A stretch of DNA of 64,000 nucleotides from Leptospiraceae bacterium (lineage in GTDB: Bacteria; Spirochaetota; Leptospiria; Leptospirales; Leptospiraceae): contig JACKPA010000012.1 of assembly GCA_024233865.1 (NCBI GenBank), positions 1-64,000 of the forward strand. Reading direction: 5' to 3'. The position numbers and the translations under genes were made by a program. The notes beneath the pieces were generated by a model. It did not search any database and was not told where the DNA came from. It saw only the letters and a list, made by a program, of their open reading frames with translations. Of the stretch, positions 17,481 to 25,209 are shown in pieces (the stretch's first letter is position 1; every line of letters begins with the position of its first letter).

Positions 17481-18578
17481 CTAACTCCCTAATTTGTTTG
17501 TGCTCTGGTAGTTATACAAAGCCAATAATTCATACGCAGCTTGAAAAGACGTATGTTTTCCTAAAAATACGCTTTTCTCCATTTCCGGTATTTTACTCTT
17601 GATTTGAGGATTGTTGTAAAAGTTCGACTTCAGGCTTTCTTCAATGGTTTGGTGCATCCAATATTTCGATTGTTCTAAACGCTTTTTTTCAAAGTATCTG
17701 TTATTTTTCACTAGCTCAGAATAAGACAAGATCAAATTCCAAATTTCCTGAATGCCATCCCCTGTCACAGCGGAACAAATTTCTACTCCTGGAATCCATC
17801 CGGATTCGGTAGGTGGGAAAAGGTGTAGAGCTGCGATATAGTCGGATTTTGCCAGATTTGCACTGTTTATGTTAGTTCCATCTGCTTTTGTGATGGCAAT
17901 TAAATCCGCCATTTCCATAATTCCTCTTTTGATCCCTTGTAGCTCGTCTCCGGCTCCGGCAAGCATCAAGAGTAAAAAAAAGTCAACCATGGAATGTACG
18001 GCTATTTCCGATTGTCCTACTCCTACAGTTTCCACAAAAATTGTGTCAAATCCAGCTGCTTCACACAAAACGATGGTTTCTCTTGTTTTTCTGGCAACTC
18101 CTCCTAAAGAATTTCCAGCCGGAGAAGGGCGAATAAAAACGTTCTCATCTTTGGAAATTTCTTCCATCCTTGTTTTGTCTCCCAAAATACTTCCTTTGGA
18201 CAACTGGCTGGTCGGATCGATTGCTAAAACACACAATTTTCGTTTTTGACCTACCATAAATTTTCCAAGGGTCTCAATAAAGGAACTTTTTCCTACCCCA
18301 GGAACACCGGTAATCCCAATACGCATTGACTTGCCGGAATAAGGTAAACAAAGTCCGATTATTTTTTGGGCAATATCCGTATGATCAGGATGAGTACTTT
18401 CGATAAGCGTTATAGCTTGGCTCAGGATAACACGATTTCCTGCAAGGATTCCTTCTTCGTATTCTTCCGGAGCAAGCTTACGCTTTCTTTTGTAAGAAGC
18501 TGCAAATTTTGAGTTAATCGCTTCCGGTTGTGCAACTCCAGGTTGCACAAATAATGCAGATTCCTTGCCTTCGCTCAT
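17481..18578 (-). CDS. meaB: Methylmalonyl-CoA mutase-associated GTPase MeaB
   Basis: G3E-family P-loop GTPase of 365 aa that protects B12-dependent acyl-CoA mutases and gates delivery of adenosylcobalamin. Motifs: Walker A GVPGVGKSSF, switch regions with DPTSQLSKGSILGDKTRM, ETVGVGQSE, and the base-recognition AITKADG. The C-terminal helical dimerisation arm is present. I prefer the ATG at 18576-18578 because aaagg lies seven bases before it; a TTG six codons upstream is possible. The methylmalonyl-CoA mutase itself is not in the window. The presence of metH at 39 kb shows that the cell uses cobalamin. Confidence 0.93.
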   Translation of the reverse strand: MSEGKESALFVQPGVAQPEAINSKFAASYKRKRKLAPEEYEEGILAGNRVILSQAITLIESTHPDHTDIAQKIIGLCLPYSGKSMRIGITGVPGVGKSSFIETLGKFMVGQKRKLCVLAIDPTSQLSKGSILGDKTRMEEISKDENVFIRPSPAGNSLGGVARKTRETIVLCEAAGFDTIFVETVGVGQSEIAVHSMVDFFLLLMLAGAGDELQGIKRGIMEMADLIAITKADGTNINSANLAKSDYIAALHLFPPTESGWIPGVEICSAVTGDGIQEIWNLILSYSELVKNNRYFEKKRLEQSKYWMHQTIEESLKSNFYNNPQIKSKIPEMEKSVFLGKHTSFQAAYELLALYNYQSTNKLGS

Positions 18579-18694
18579 ACAAAAACCTTTATCCAAAACT
18601 ATCGTTTTTTTTCAATGGTGTGGATATAGGTCTTAAATTCAATACAATTATCCCGGTTTTATAAGTAGTAAGGCATAAATTTTGAAAAAAGTAC

Positions 18695-18737
18695 CACAGT
18701 CATCTTGGCTGTGATTACAGGCTAGACGACCTGTAAT
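18695..18737. repeat. Double palindrome, probable terminator of the HAD gene
   Basis: Two adjacent stems: CACAG (18695-18699) with CTGTG (18709-18713), and ATTACAGG (18714-18721) with CCTGTAAT (18730-18737), the latter a perfect 8-bp stem. On the minus strand they follow the HAD lipoprotein gene and are succeeded by a T run, as expected for a terminator ahead of meaB. Confidence 0.5.
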
Positions 18738-18753
18738 ACTTTACAATTTCTTT

Positions 18754-19632
18754 TCACCTCTTAATCGTTTTATTGATTCGTATTCCAAAGTCTTTGGATG
18801 AAATATTAGGAAAGTTCGGTTTCGGAACATCCTCAATTCTAACGATCACCCAATTGTTTTTTTTGGCATATTCGGCAATGCTTTCTTTTTGATCTTCTGC
18901 TATGTGCTCATCCGGATTTACGATCAATTTCAACCCGCGGCTAAATTCTATCATTTCTTTATCACCTCGACTATTCCCACCTACAACCAAAGGAACCTCT
19001 TGCACAAAAGTTTCAATGGCTTCTTTTTTCCCATGATCTTGGGGAACGGGTGGCACTATCTCGGAAGTAATACTGCCATTACGAATAATGGATTTCACCC
19101 CTACGACATTAGTTAAAGGAATATGCAATTCTTGGCTTAAAAATTCCTGGTACAATGCCTCCGGGCTTGCCGTAATTATCCAAACCTCAAATCCGTTTTC
19201 TTTTAGCTTGCCGATCAGGCTTACCATTGGTCTGAAAACTTTCCCTTTGTAGTATTTGTAATAACATTCAACGCCCAACTTGCGTAAAGATTTTACTGAA
19301 TCTCCTTCAAAAAATTTGACCCGAAGCTGTACATATTCAATGGACACATTGGAAAGACCTTGCATTCTCTTGATTATTGCTGGCTTTTTGCTTTTGTCCT
19401 TTTTGGCGATTTCATAGAGACATTCATCAGCAAGATAATGAGGAGCTTGTCCGAGAACGGTACCATCACCATCAAAAACGGCAACCTTTCGTTCTTTTAC
19501 ATTTTTTACGCTTTTCAAGAACTCTTCAATCTTAGCGTTAGTCTCTTTGTCAAACTCAAGTTTTGTTAATCTGGTAGGTTCCTTGTAACAACCAAGTAAG
19601 AGTAAACAAAACATAATAATTATTCTTTTCAT
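18754..19632 (-). CDS. HAD-superfamily phosphatase-like lipoprotein
   Basis: Exported HAD-fold protein of 292 aa from the ATG at 19632. The signal peptide ends with CLLLLGC, a good lipobox, so it should be anchored to a membrane by Cys. HAD motif I is VAVFDGDGTVLG (nucleophile Asp), motif II IITAS, the motif III Lys lies around DHGKKEAI, and motif IV is GGNSRGDKEM. The helical cap and YYKGKVFRP segment resemble phosphoserine-phosphatase-like members. Substrate is unknown; the expected activity is hydrolysis of a phosphomonoester outside the cytoplasm. It lies downstream of the vault-like gene on the same strand, separated by a REP-like repeat, so shared transcription is possible but not shown. 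Confidence 0.82.
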   Translation of the reverse strand: MKRIIIMFCLLLLGCYKEPTRLTKLEFDKETNAKIEEFLKSVKNVKERKVAVFDGDGTVLGQAPHYLADECLYEIAKKDKSKKPAIIKRMQGLSNVSIEYVQLRVKFFEGDSVKSLRKLGVECYYKYYKGKVFRPMVSLIGKLKENGFEVWIITASPEALYQEFLSQELHIPLTNVVGVKSIIRNGSITSEIVPPVPQDHGKKEAIETFVQEVPLVVGGNSRGDKEMIEFSRGLKLIVNPDEHIAEDQKESIAEYAKKNNWVIVRIEDVPKPNFPNISSKDFGIRINKTIKR

Positions 19633-19657
19633 TATTAACATCACCATATGAAACGCA

Positions 19658-19734
19658 CCCTTCGACTACGCTCAGGGAACACTCTTCGACACGATGAGGG
19701 AGCATTTCGGACATTGAGCATAGTCGAAATGTCC
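19658..19734. repeat. REP-like palindromic repeat, copy 2
   Basis: CCCTTCGACTACGCTCAGGG (19658-19677) is itself a small palindrome. Its core TTCGACTACGCTCA is inverted with one mismatch as TGAGCATAGTCGAA at 19715-19728. It matches the repeat at 16206-16266. It lies between the vault-like gene and the HAD lipoprotein gene. Confidence 0.6.
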
Positions 19735-19735
19735 A

Positions 19736-22195
19736 TCAATCCTTTTTCTTTTGGATAATTTTTCCGACTGTATCACTTCCAATGTTAAGGAAAACACCTT
19801 CTAGTTTGGTCCCTTTTAAGAGCTTGGCAAAAACATCTGCAACGGATTCTCCTCCCAAAATAGACAAGGGTGCCATAGAAGATGCCACTTTTTGCAGAAG
19901 TTCTTTGTCAGAGAATGCTTGCAGAGCTGCAATCAAATCCGGTGAAATAGCCTTTGCCTTTTCAACAACAGCCTTCAACTCGGTTTCGATCTCTTTTGCA
20001 TAAAGTTCATATTCTTTTTCTTTGAAATAGTATTCTTGCTCATTGGAACGTTTTTCCCTTTGAAGCGTTAACTCGTTAATTTTTCCAAGCAGTTCTTCCT
20101 CTTTGAACTCTCCGTCTAGTTTCAGTTCTTTTGTCTTTCTTTCGGAATCAATTTTGGCAATTTCCAATTCTACCTTTTTCTCCAGTTCTTCTTTTTCATA
20201 ACCAAAGATGGATTTATTGGTTTCATACTGGGCTTCGGCGGTTTGCTGCTTGATAGATTCTAAGAATTTTGTAATTTCTAATTTGGATTTTTCTTTCATT
20301 AAAATGGCAGACTCTTGGATCAAAGACTGTTGAGCTTCCATTAGCAATTGAGCAATTTTTGTATCTTTAATGGCTACGTTCACAACTTCCACATCATAAA
20401 CAAACATATTGTTTTCTCCAAACATATACCCTGTTTTCAAGTCTTCGCCCAAAATGGTTTTTCGAATAATGTCAAAAGAATTCAGATAAAAATCATTGAT
20501 CGTATAGGTTTTTACAACCGAACTTAAAATAGAACGAAACCTATCCGTTAAGAATTTTACATAGTTTTCTACATTAAACCATTTGGAAGAGTCATCTTGG
20601 AAGTTCAAACGGTAGGATACTTTTAGTTCTAATGTAACGAAATCTTTTGTTTCCACATCAAGAGTATCAGACACTTTATTGTTCAAAACTCTCAAATAAA
20701 CGTCATGGAACAGTTTGGTATCCGTTTTAGGATTCCCACAGGATAGAGAAAATACTTGTAATTCCTCATCGTACTCGAGCAAATACGTTCTGGGTCCGGA
20801 AATTACCTTACGTTCTCCCGTCTTTCCCACAACCATAATGGCATATCCCGTCCAAACATTAACAGCAACAGCTCCTTCATACTTAGTGTCCAGTGTAATG
20901 GTTCTTGGCGGAGTGTATAGAGACCTTCTATCAAAAGAATCTGCGGAAAAAGCGTTTCCGGTTTCCTCGTCCCAAGAGTCCGTAAATGGTTCTTCAAAAT
21001 CTTGTGCAGGTAGAGCCATTTGAGGAGATGCCGGTCTCTCCTTTAACTTTTTTAATTCCTTTTTTAATTCTTCGTTCACTTCCTGGGCTTTCTGATTGCC
21101 GGGAAACCAAAGGGAAACCTGTCTTTTTTCTAATATTCTTTTTACGATAACTTCTTTTCTGGGGTCGGGTAAAAACATATCGGGACCTTTCTGCAAAAAT
21201 ACATCTCCCGTCAATCTATTCATAACGTACCTTGCTTCTCCTTCCGGAATAGCAACGGCGTAGTGAAGTTCGTTATCTCCGTATTTGATAACAGCGTGTT
21301 CTTTGCGAGGAAAATAGATCATCATGTCTTTCCCCGTAAGGAATAGCTCTTCGCCCTCTTTGTAGTCTTTTCCATTTTCCGAATAAGGTGCAATTACCTT
21401 AATGTATATTCCTTTAATCTCGCTAAGTTCAATCGCCTTGAATTTTCGCTTGCCTTCCACTTCTATAAAGGATTCGGTAGGCTCCGGGAACACAACCTCC
21501 GGTCCTTTTACATACCTTTTGTTTCCACTTTCATCCAGCAAGATGCAATATTCCAGTCTCTCTAAGGTTACGGCTTTGCGAATGTATTCCCCTTTCTCAC
21601 CTTTGACAACTTCAATTCCTGTTGGAGGAATATAAAAAGATATGTTTGTTCCTTTGATTACGAGCTGTTTTCCCAAAGAAAGTTTACTCACGTCAATACT
21701 CTGAGTTTCCGTTGTACCGGCGGTCTGGCTTTTGATTACGGCTTTTTCCCAGTTTTCTTGAGCTGCCTTTTCGTCGTAAACTCGAACCACAAGATATTGA
21801 TTAGACCTCAGGTAATGTCCTTTGATAACATTTACCATCTGCCCGGGCCACAGAGGAAAAGAAACCGGACCGGGTATGCTTACCTTATGACCAACGTTTA
21901 ATTCAACCATGTTGCTGACAGTTCCCGTTTTGGGAGAAGAGTTGTCTTTAGCCGGATTTTTTAGTGTAAGATACCAGCCTTCCGGAGAGATGGCAAAAGT
22001 CTGAATGGATTGTTCCAGTGTACACTTCTCAAACCTCTTGCTATCTTGTCGAAATAAAATGGGTTGATCTGTGTTGGACAAACTCGCTTTGTAAGGACCA
22101 ACATACACATTGATATTCCCTTTGGTCTGGTCGGATATAAATGCAAATTCATTAGGGGACAAAATAAGGTCTCTTTCTCTTCTTTCTTCAGGCAT
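19736..22195 (-). CDS. Major vault protein homologue (bacterial vault-like protein)
   Basis: 819 aa from the ATG at 22195, chosen because aagga lies seven bases upstream; a TTG start at 22234 is possible. The domain order follows eukaryotic major vault protein. Tandem beta repeats of about 50-60 residues fill roughly 1-375, with recurrent signatures such as VKGPEVVFPEP, FLTGKDMMIYFPRKE and LQKGPDMFLPDPRKE. An acidic, Pro-containing linker (about 380-425) leads to a further repeat and an SPFH-like shoulder (about 435-612), where SGPRTYLLEYDEELQVFSLS parallels vault GPE-x-L-GPEEQFTVLSLS and VSDTLDVETKD parallels TDVITIETAD. A long charged cap-helix (about 615-745) and cap-ring-like end (AISPDLIAAL, LSILGGES) follow. 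No signal peptide is present, so it is presumably cytosolic. In eukaryotes 78 copies form a barrel; assembly here is inference. SPFH/band-7 scaffold is the fallback call. Confidence 0.82.
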   Translation of the reverse strand: MPEERRERDLILSPNEFAFISDQTKGNINVYVGPYKASLSNTDQPILFRQDSKRFEKCTLEQSIQTFAISPEGWYLTLKNPAKDNSSPKTGTVSNMVELNVGHKVSIPGPVSFPLWPGQMVNVIKGHYLRSNQYLVVRVYDEKAAQENWEKAVIKSQTAGTTETQSIDVSKLSLGKQLVIKGTNISFYIPPTGIEVVKGEKGEYIRKAVTLERLEYCILLDESGNKRYVKGPEVVFPEPTESFIEVEGKRKFKAIELSEIKGIYIKVIAPYSENGKDYKEGEELFLTGKDMMIYFPRKEHAVIKYGDNELHYAVAIPEGEARYVMNRLTGDVFLQKGPDMFLPDPRKEVIVKRILEKRQVSLWFPGNQKAQEVNEELKKELKKLKERPASPQMALPAQDFEEPFTDSWDEETGNAFSADSFDRRSLYTPPRTITLDTKYEGAVAVNVWTGYAIMVVGKTGERKVISGPRTYLLEYDEELQVFSLSCGNPKTDTKLFHDVYLRVLNNKVSDTLDVETKDFVTLELKVSYRLNFQDDSSKWFNVENYVKFLTDRFRSILSSVVKTYTINDFYLNSFDIIRKTILGEDLKTGYMFGENNMFVYDVEVVNVAIKDTKIAQLLMEAQQSLIQESAILMKEKSKLEITKFLESIKQQTAEAQYETNKSIFGYEKEELEKKVELEIAKIDSERKTKELKLDGEFKEEELLGKINELTLQREKRSNEQEYYFKEKEYELYAKEIETELKAVVEKAKAISPDLIAALQAFSDKELLQKVASSMAPLSILGGESVADVFAKLLKGTKLEGVFLNIGSDTVGKIIQKKKD

Positions 22196-22382
22196 TTCTT
22201 TTTCCTTGTTCAAATTTTGGTTCATTCTTTTCAATTTTTTTACGGTAATTCTTAACTTTGGGTAACAAGATATTCTTATAAACCATGACTCATTTTATGT
22301 CAAATGTCTTTAGAAAATAATTTGTAAATATTTCAAAAAATGTCTTGCAAGCATATTATCCGGTTATAATAAATGTAACTTT

Positions 22383-23318
22383 ATGCAAGATATAAAAAGC
22401 TATATAAAGAGATATTATAAAGAAGAGTTTTCTCTGGGACACTTTTTAACAACAGGTTTTTTCTTGATTTTTTTAGTAATTTTCAACTATAGTTTTCAAT
22501 TCGAAGAAGTATTTGTAAGGCATCCTAATCGAGTTTACCAAGTACTCCGATATTTTGTTTTTTACGGAATTCCTTTTTGTATTTCAATCTTTAGCTATAG
22601 CTATTTCCATAAGAATACATCTTTTTTTAAAAAATACTCTTTCTGGTCATTATGTATTTTTATGCTCTTAATTTTAAGTTTACCCAAATCTTGTCATTTC
22701 CGTTTGGAAACCGTTTTAAACTTTGTACCTCTGAAATTGTCTCTCTTTTTTTTTAAGTTATCCGATTCTATTAGTCTATTCTTCCTTTGGTTTTGTATAC
22801 CAGCTATTTATTGGTTTTTTGTAGACAGAACAAATGTAAAACTATACGGATTTTCTATAAAAAATTTTCAACCCTATCCATATTTACTTTTCGTATTGTT
22901 GGCAACTCCTTTTATTTTTGGTGTGTCTTTTTTGGACGATTTTTCACGTAGCTATCCCATCTATCGAACCCAATACGCAGCCCAGTATCTGCAAGTATCT
23001 CCTGTTGTCCCCGTATTGGCTTTTGAACTTTCTTATGGGTTAGCTTTTGTCGCTACCGAATTTTTCTTTCGAGGCTTTTTGTTGTTTACGTTTGAAAAAC
23101 ATTTGGGCAAAGGAATCCTTTTGCCAATGGTAGTTTTGTATTGTTTGATCCATTTCCAAAAGCCTCTATTAGAAGCAATAACGTCCGTTTTTGGTGGTCT
23201 CTTGCTAGGAATCATAGCTTTGTATTCAAGGAGTATCTACGGTGGCATTATAGCTCACATAGGGCTCGCTTGGACGATGGATTTAGCCGGATATTATCAA
23301 TTACGAACTTTGCCCTAA
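22383..23318 (+). CDS. CPBP (CAAX protease-like) membrane protein with altered first motif
   Basis: Integral membrane protein of 311 aa with about eight hydrophobic helices. The C-terminal half is the CPBP/Abi domain related to Rce1-type intramembrane metalloproteases: motif 1 reads TEFFFRGF near residue 224 instead of EExxxR, motif 2 is a His in LIHF near 259, and motif 3 is IAHIGLA near 300. The first Glu of the usual EE pair is replaced by Thr, so catalytic activity is uncertain. It is divergent from the vault-like gene and convergent with the acyltransferase gene, overlapping the latter's end by four bases. The ribosome binding site is poor. Confidence 0.8.
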   Translation: MQDIKSYIKRYYKEEFSLGHFLTTGFFLIFLVIFNYSFQFEEVFVRHPNRVYQVLRYFVFYGIPFCISIFSYSYFHKNTSFFKKYSFWSLCIFMLLILSLPKSCHFRLETVLNFVPLKLSLFFFKLSDSISLFFLWFCIPAIYWFFVDRTNVKLYGFSIKNFQPYPYLLFVLLATPFIFGVSFLDDFSRSYPIYRTQYAAQYLQVSPVVPVLAFELSYGLAFVATEFFFRGFLLFTFEKHLGKGILLPMVVLYCLIHFQKPLLEAITSVFGGLLLGIIALYSRSIYGGIIAHIGLAWTMDLAGYYQLRTLP

Positions 23319-24448
23319 ATTTTGCCTCTGATGTCAAAGAGGAAGGCCAGTTTCCAAATAAGAAGTGGTAGGATAATATTGACTACAAACGTAACTATCC
23401 AGCTTAAATAAAAACCTCCCAAGTAGTAAGGGTCTATCCTATGCATAAGGTGAATGACAATCGGATGGAGTAAAAATAGAGCAAGACTATTTTCTCCGAT
23501 ATAGGCAAATCCAGAATATACCCTTTTTAAATTTTTGGATTCTGCTGATTCTAACCTTATACCAATGTAGGTTAAAGCGATAAAACAGGCTATCGGATAA
23601 AACAGAAAGTGATTCGAAATTTCAACTCTAATTGCGATAGTATAATAGGCAACTGCACTAAGGTAGAGAAAAATGGTAAACAGAAACAAAGGAAAGTAAA
23701 ATCTGTTTGCTTTTATACTTTCTATAAATACGTCCTTGTCTGTTAGGATTTTTTTAGCACTAAACCCAGCAACAAAGAAAAAGAAATAATTAGTAAAACT
23801 AATCGTTTCAGATTCTCCTAAAATGGGCAAGGTTCTTGGATAAAAATGATTGGACGCAAAATTAATTAGCAAAGAGCCAATTAAAACGAAGTAAAAAGTT
23901 CCCCTACTCCAGGTTTGGATAGAGCGAAAGAAAAGCGCATAAATTAAATAGAACCCAAAAAGGAGAGGGACGTAATAATATGGCTGAAAGACTGTCCCCA
24001 AAATTAGTTTGGGAACTATCTCTGTTAGAAAAGTTTCCGGAGGATACTTTGTAAAAAAACCTATGCAAGCAATTACAAGGTAAGGAATGAGTAGGTGTTT
24101 AACCTTTGAAGTCCAAAATGTAGAAGTTCCTTTCCAAGAAAGAAAAAATCCTGAAGAGAATACAAATGCGGGAACACAAAATCTAGAAAAATTCGCCAAC
24201 AACCTGGAAATAACTAGTTCCGGGTCTTTGGAATGGAAAAATGCAAAATAGGAATCTATGTGAATTACTACAATTGCACTCATAGCGATTCCTCTCACAA
24301 AATCTACGACTTGACTCCTTTCTCCTTTTTTTACCCTTCGTTCGGTAGGAAAAGTAAAAAATTGCCTAAATGACTGAAAACTTATGACCAGTAATAATAG
24401 AAGAATCAGTCCGAAAAGCTCGATATACAAATTAGTTTTTTCTATCAT
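23315..24448 (-). CDS. Acyltransferase family 3 membrane protein (OafA-like)
   Basis: Polytopic membrane protein of 377 aa with about ten hydrophobic helices. The acyltransferase-3 signature near residue 50 is visible as VDFVRGIAMSAIVVIHI, with the conserved Arg and His, and RFCVPAFVFSSGFFLS follows. Members O-acetylate or otherwise acylate surface glycans and lipids, so modification of LPS or another envelope glycan is the likely role; the acceptor is unknown. It lies ten bases after the LRR lipoprotein gene, which itself follows a hybrid kinase gene with overlap or near overlap, so it is probably the last gene of a three-gene operon. Its stop overlaps that of the convergent CPBP gene. Confidence 0.87.
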   Translation of the reverse strand: MIEKTNLYIELFGLILLLLLVISFQSFRQFFTFPTERRVKKGERSQVVDFVRGIAMSAIVVIHIDSYFAFFHSKDPELVISRLLANFSRFCVPAFVFSSGFFLSWKGTSTFWTSKVKHLLIPYLVIACIGFFTKYPPETFLTEIVPKLILGTVFQPYYYVPLLFGFYLIYALFFRSIQTWSRGTFYFVLIGSLLINFASNHFYPRTLPILGESETISFTNYFFFFVAGFSAKKILTDKDVFIESIKANRFYFPLFLFTIFLYLSAVAYYTIAIRVEISNHFLFYPIACFIALTYIGIRLESAESKNLKRVYSGFAYIGENSLALFLLHPIVIHLMHRIDPYYLGGFYLSWIVTFVVNIILPLLIWKLAFLFDIRGKI

Positions 24449-24457
24449 ATTTATTTA

Positions 24458-25189
24458 TTAAAACTTCCACCTGCTATTATGCTGTATAATCTTTATGTAA
24501 GGATTTTTTTCTTTAAAGGTCTCTATCTGTTTTTGAGGTATCTTCAAATTATCAATATCCACATACACCAAATACTTTAGGTCATAAAGAGGTGAAACAT
24601 CAGAAACTTTAGTATTTCCCAATTGTATATCAATCAACTGTGTGGAATTTTCAATAGGTTTTATGTTAGAAACCGCCGTATTGCGTATATCCAAGTGCCT
24701 AAGCCATGGAAAATGACGAACAAAATCTACGGAAGTAACCTTTGTACTGCTTAATCCGAGCTTAGATATGTTTTTTAAGTTTGGAATGGAATCAAGGCTA
24801 ACAACCTGCGTATAGTTTAAAAAAAGCGTATGCAAGTTTTTATTTTTATTCAAAGGAGCTAAGTCAGACACAGAAGTATGATTGACGTTTAAAAATCTCA
24901 ATTTGCCAAATTGAGAAATCGGACTCAAATCGGAAAGTGTCCTACAAGAAATTTCTAAAGACTCCATATTGGGAAACTGTTTTAATTGCTGCAAGTCGAT
25001 ACAAACCTTATCATCAAAACCAATCCACTTAGTGTTGGGATGAAAAGTAAAGGTTTTCCCGTCCGTCGCTTTTACGGGAAGAAATTCAGGGCTAGTGGGA
25101 AACTTTGCGATCAAACAGTTAAACAAGAAGACTAAAGGTAATCCCACCAACAATAATAAAGTTTTTGATATTTTAAGAGTAAGCATCAT
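24458..25189 (-). CDS. Leucine-rich-repeat lipoprotein
   Basis: Exported protein of 243 aa from the ATG at 25189 (agg six bases upstream). A longer version starting at 25225 would overlap the upstream kinase by 16 bases. The signal peptide ends in LVFLFNC, a loose lipobox. About six or seven internalin-type leucine-rich repeats of 21-23 residues follow, with units such as LRFLNVNHTSVSDLAPL, LHTLFLNYTQVVSLDSI and LRHLDIRNTAVSNIKPI. The repeats form a curved protein-binding surface, so adhesion or partner binding is plausible. It lies between the hybrid kinase and the acyltransferase on the same strand. Confidence 0.88.
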   Translation of the reverse strand: MMLTLKISKTLLLLVGLPLVFLFNCLIAKFPTSPEFLPVKATDGKTFTFHPNTKWIGFDDKVCIDLQQLKQFPNMESLEISCRTLSDLSPISQFGKLRFLNVNHTSVSDLAPLNKNKNLHTLFLNYTQVVSLDSIPNLKNISKLGLSSTKVTSVDFVRHFPWLRHLDIRNTAVSNIKPIENSTQLIDIQLGNTKVSDVSPLYDLKYLVYVDIDNLKIPQKQIETFKEKNPYIKIIQHNSRWKF

Positions 25190-25209
25190 GGTGAACCTGT
25201 CGAACCATG

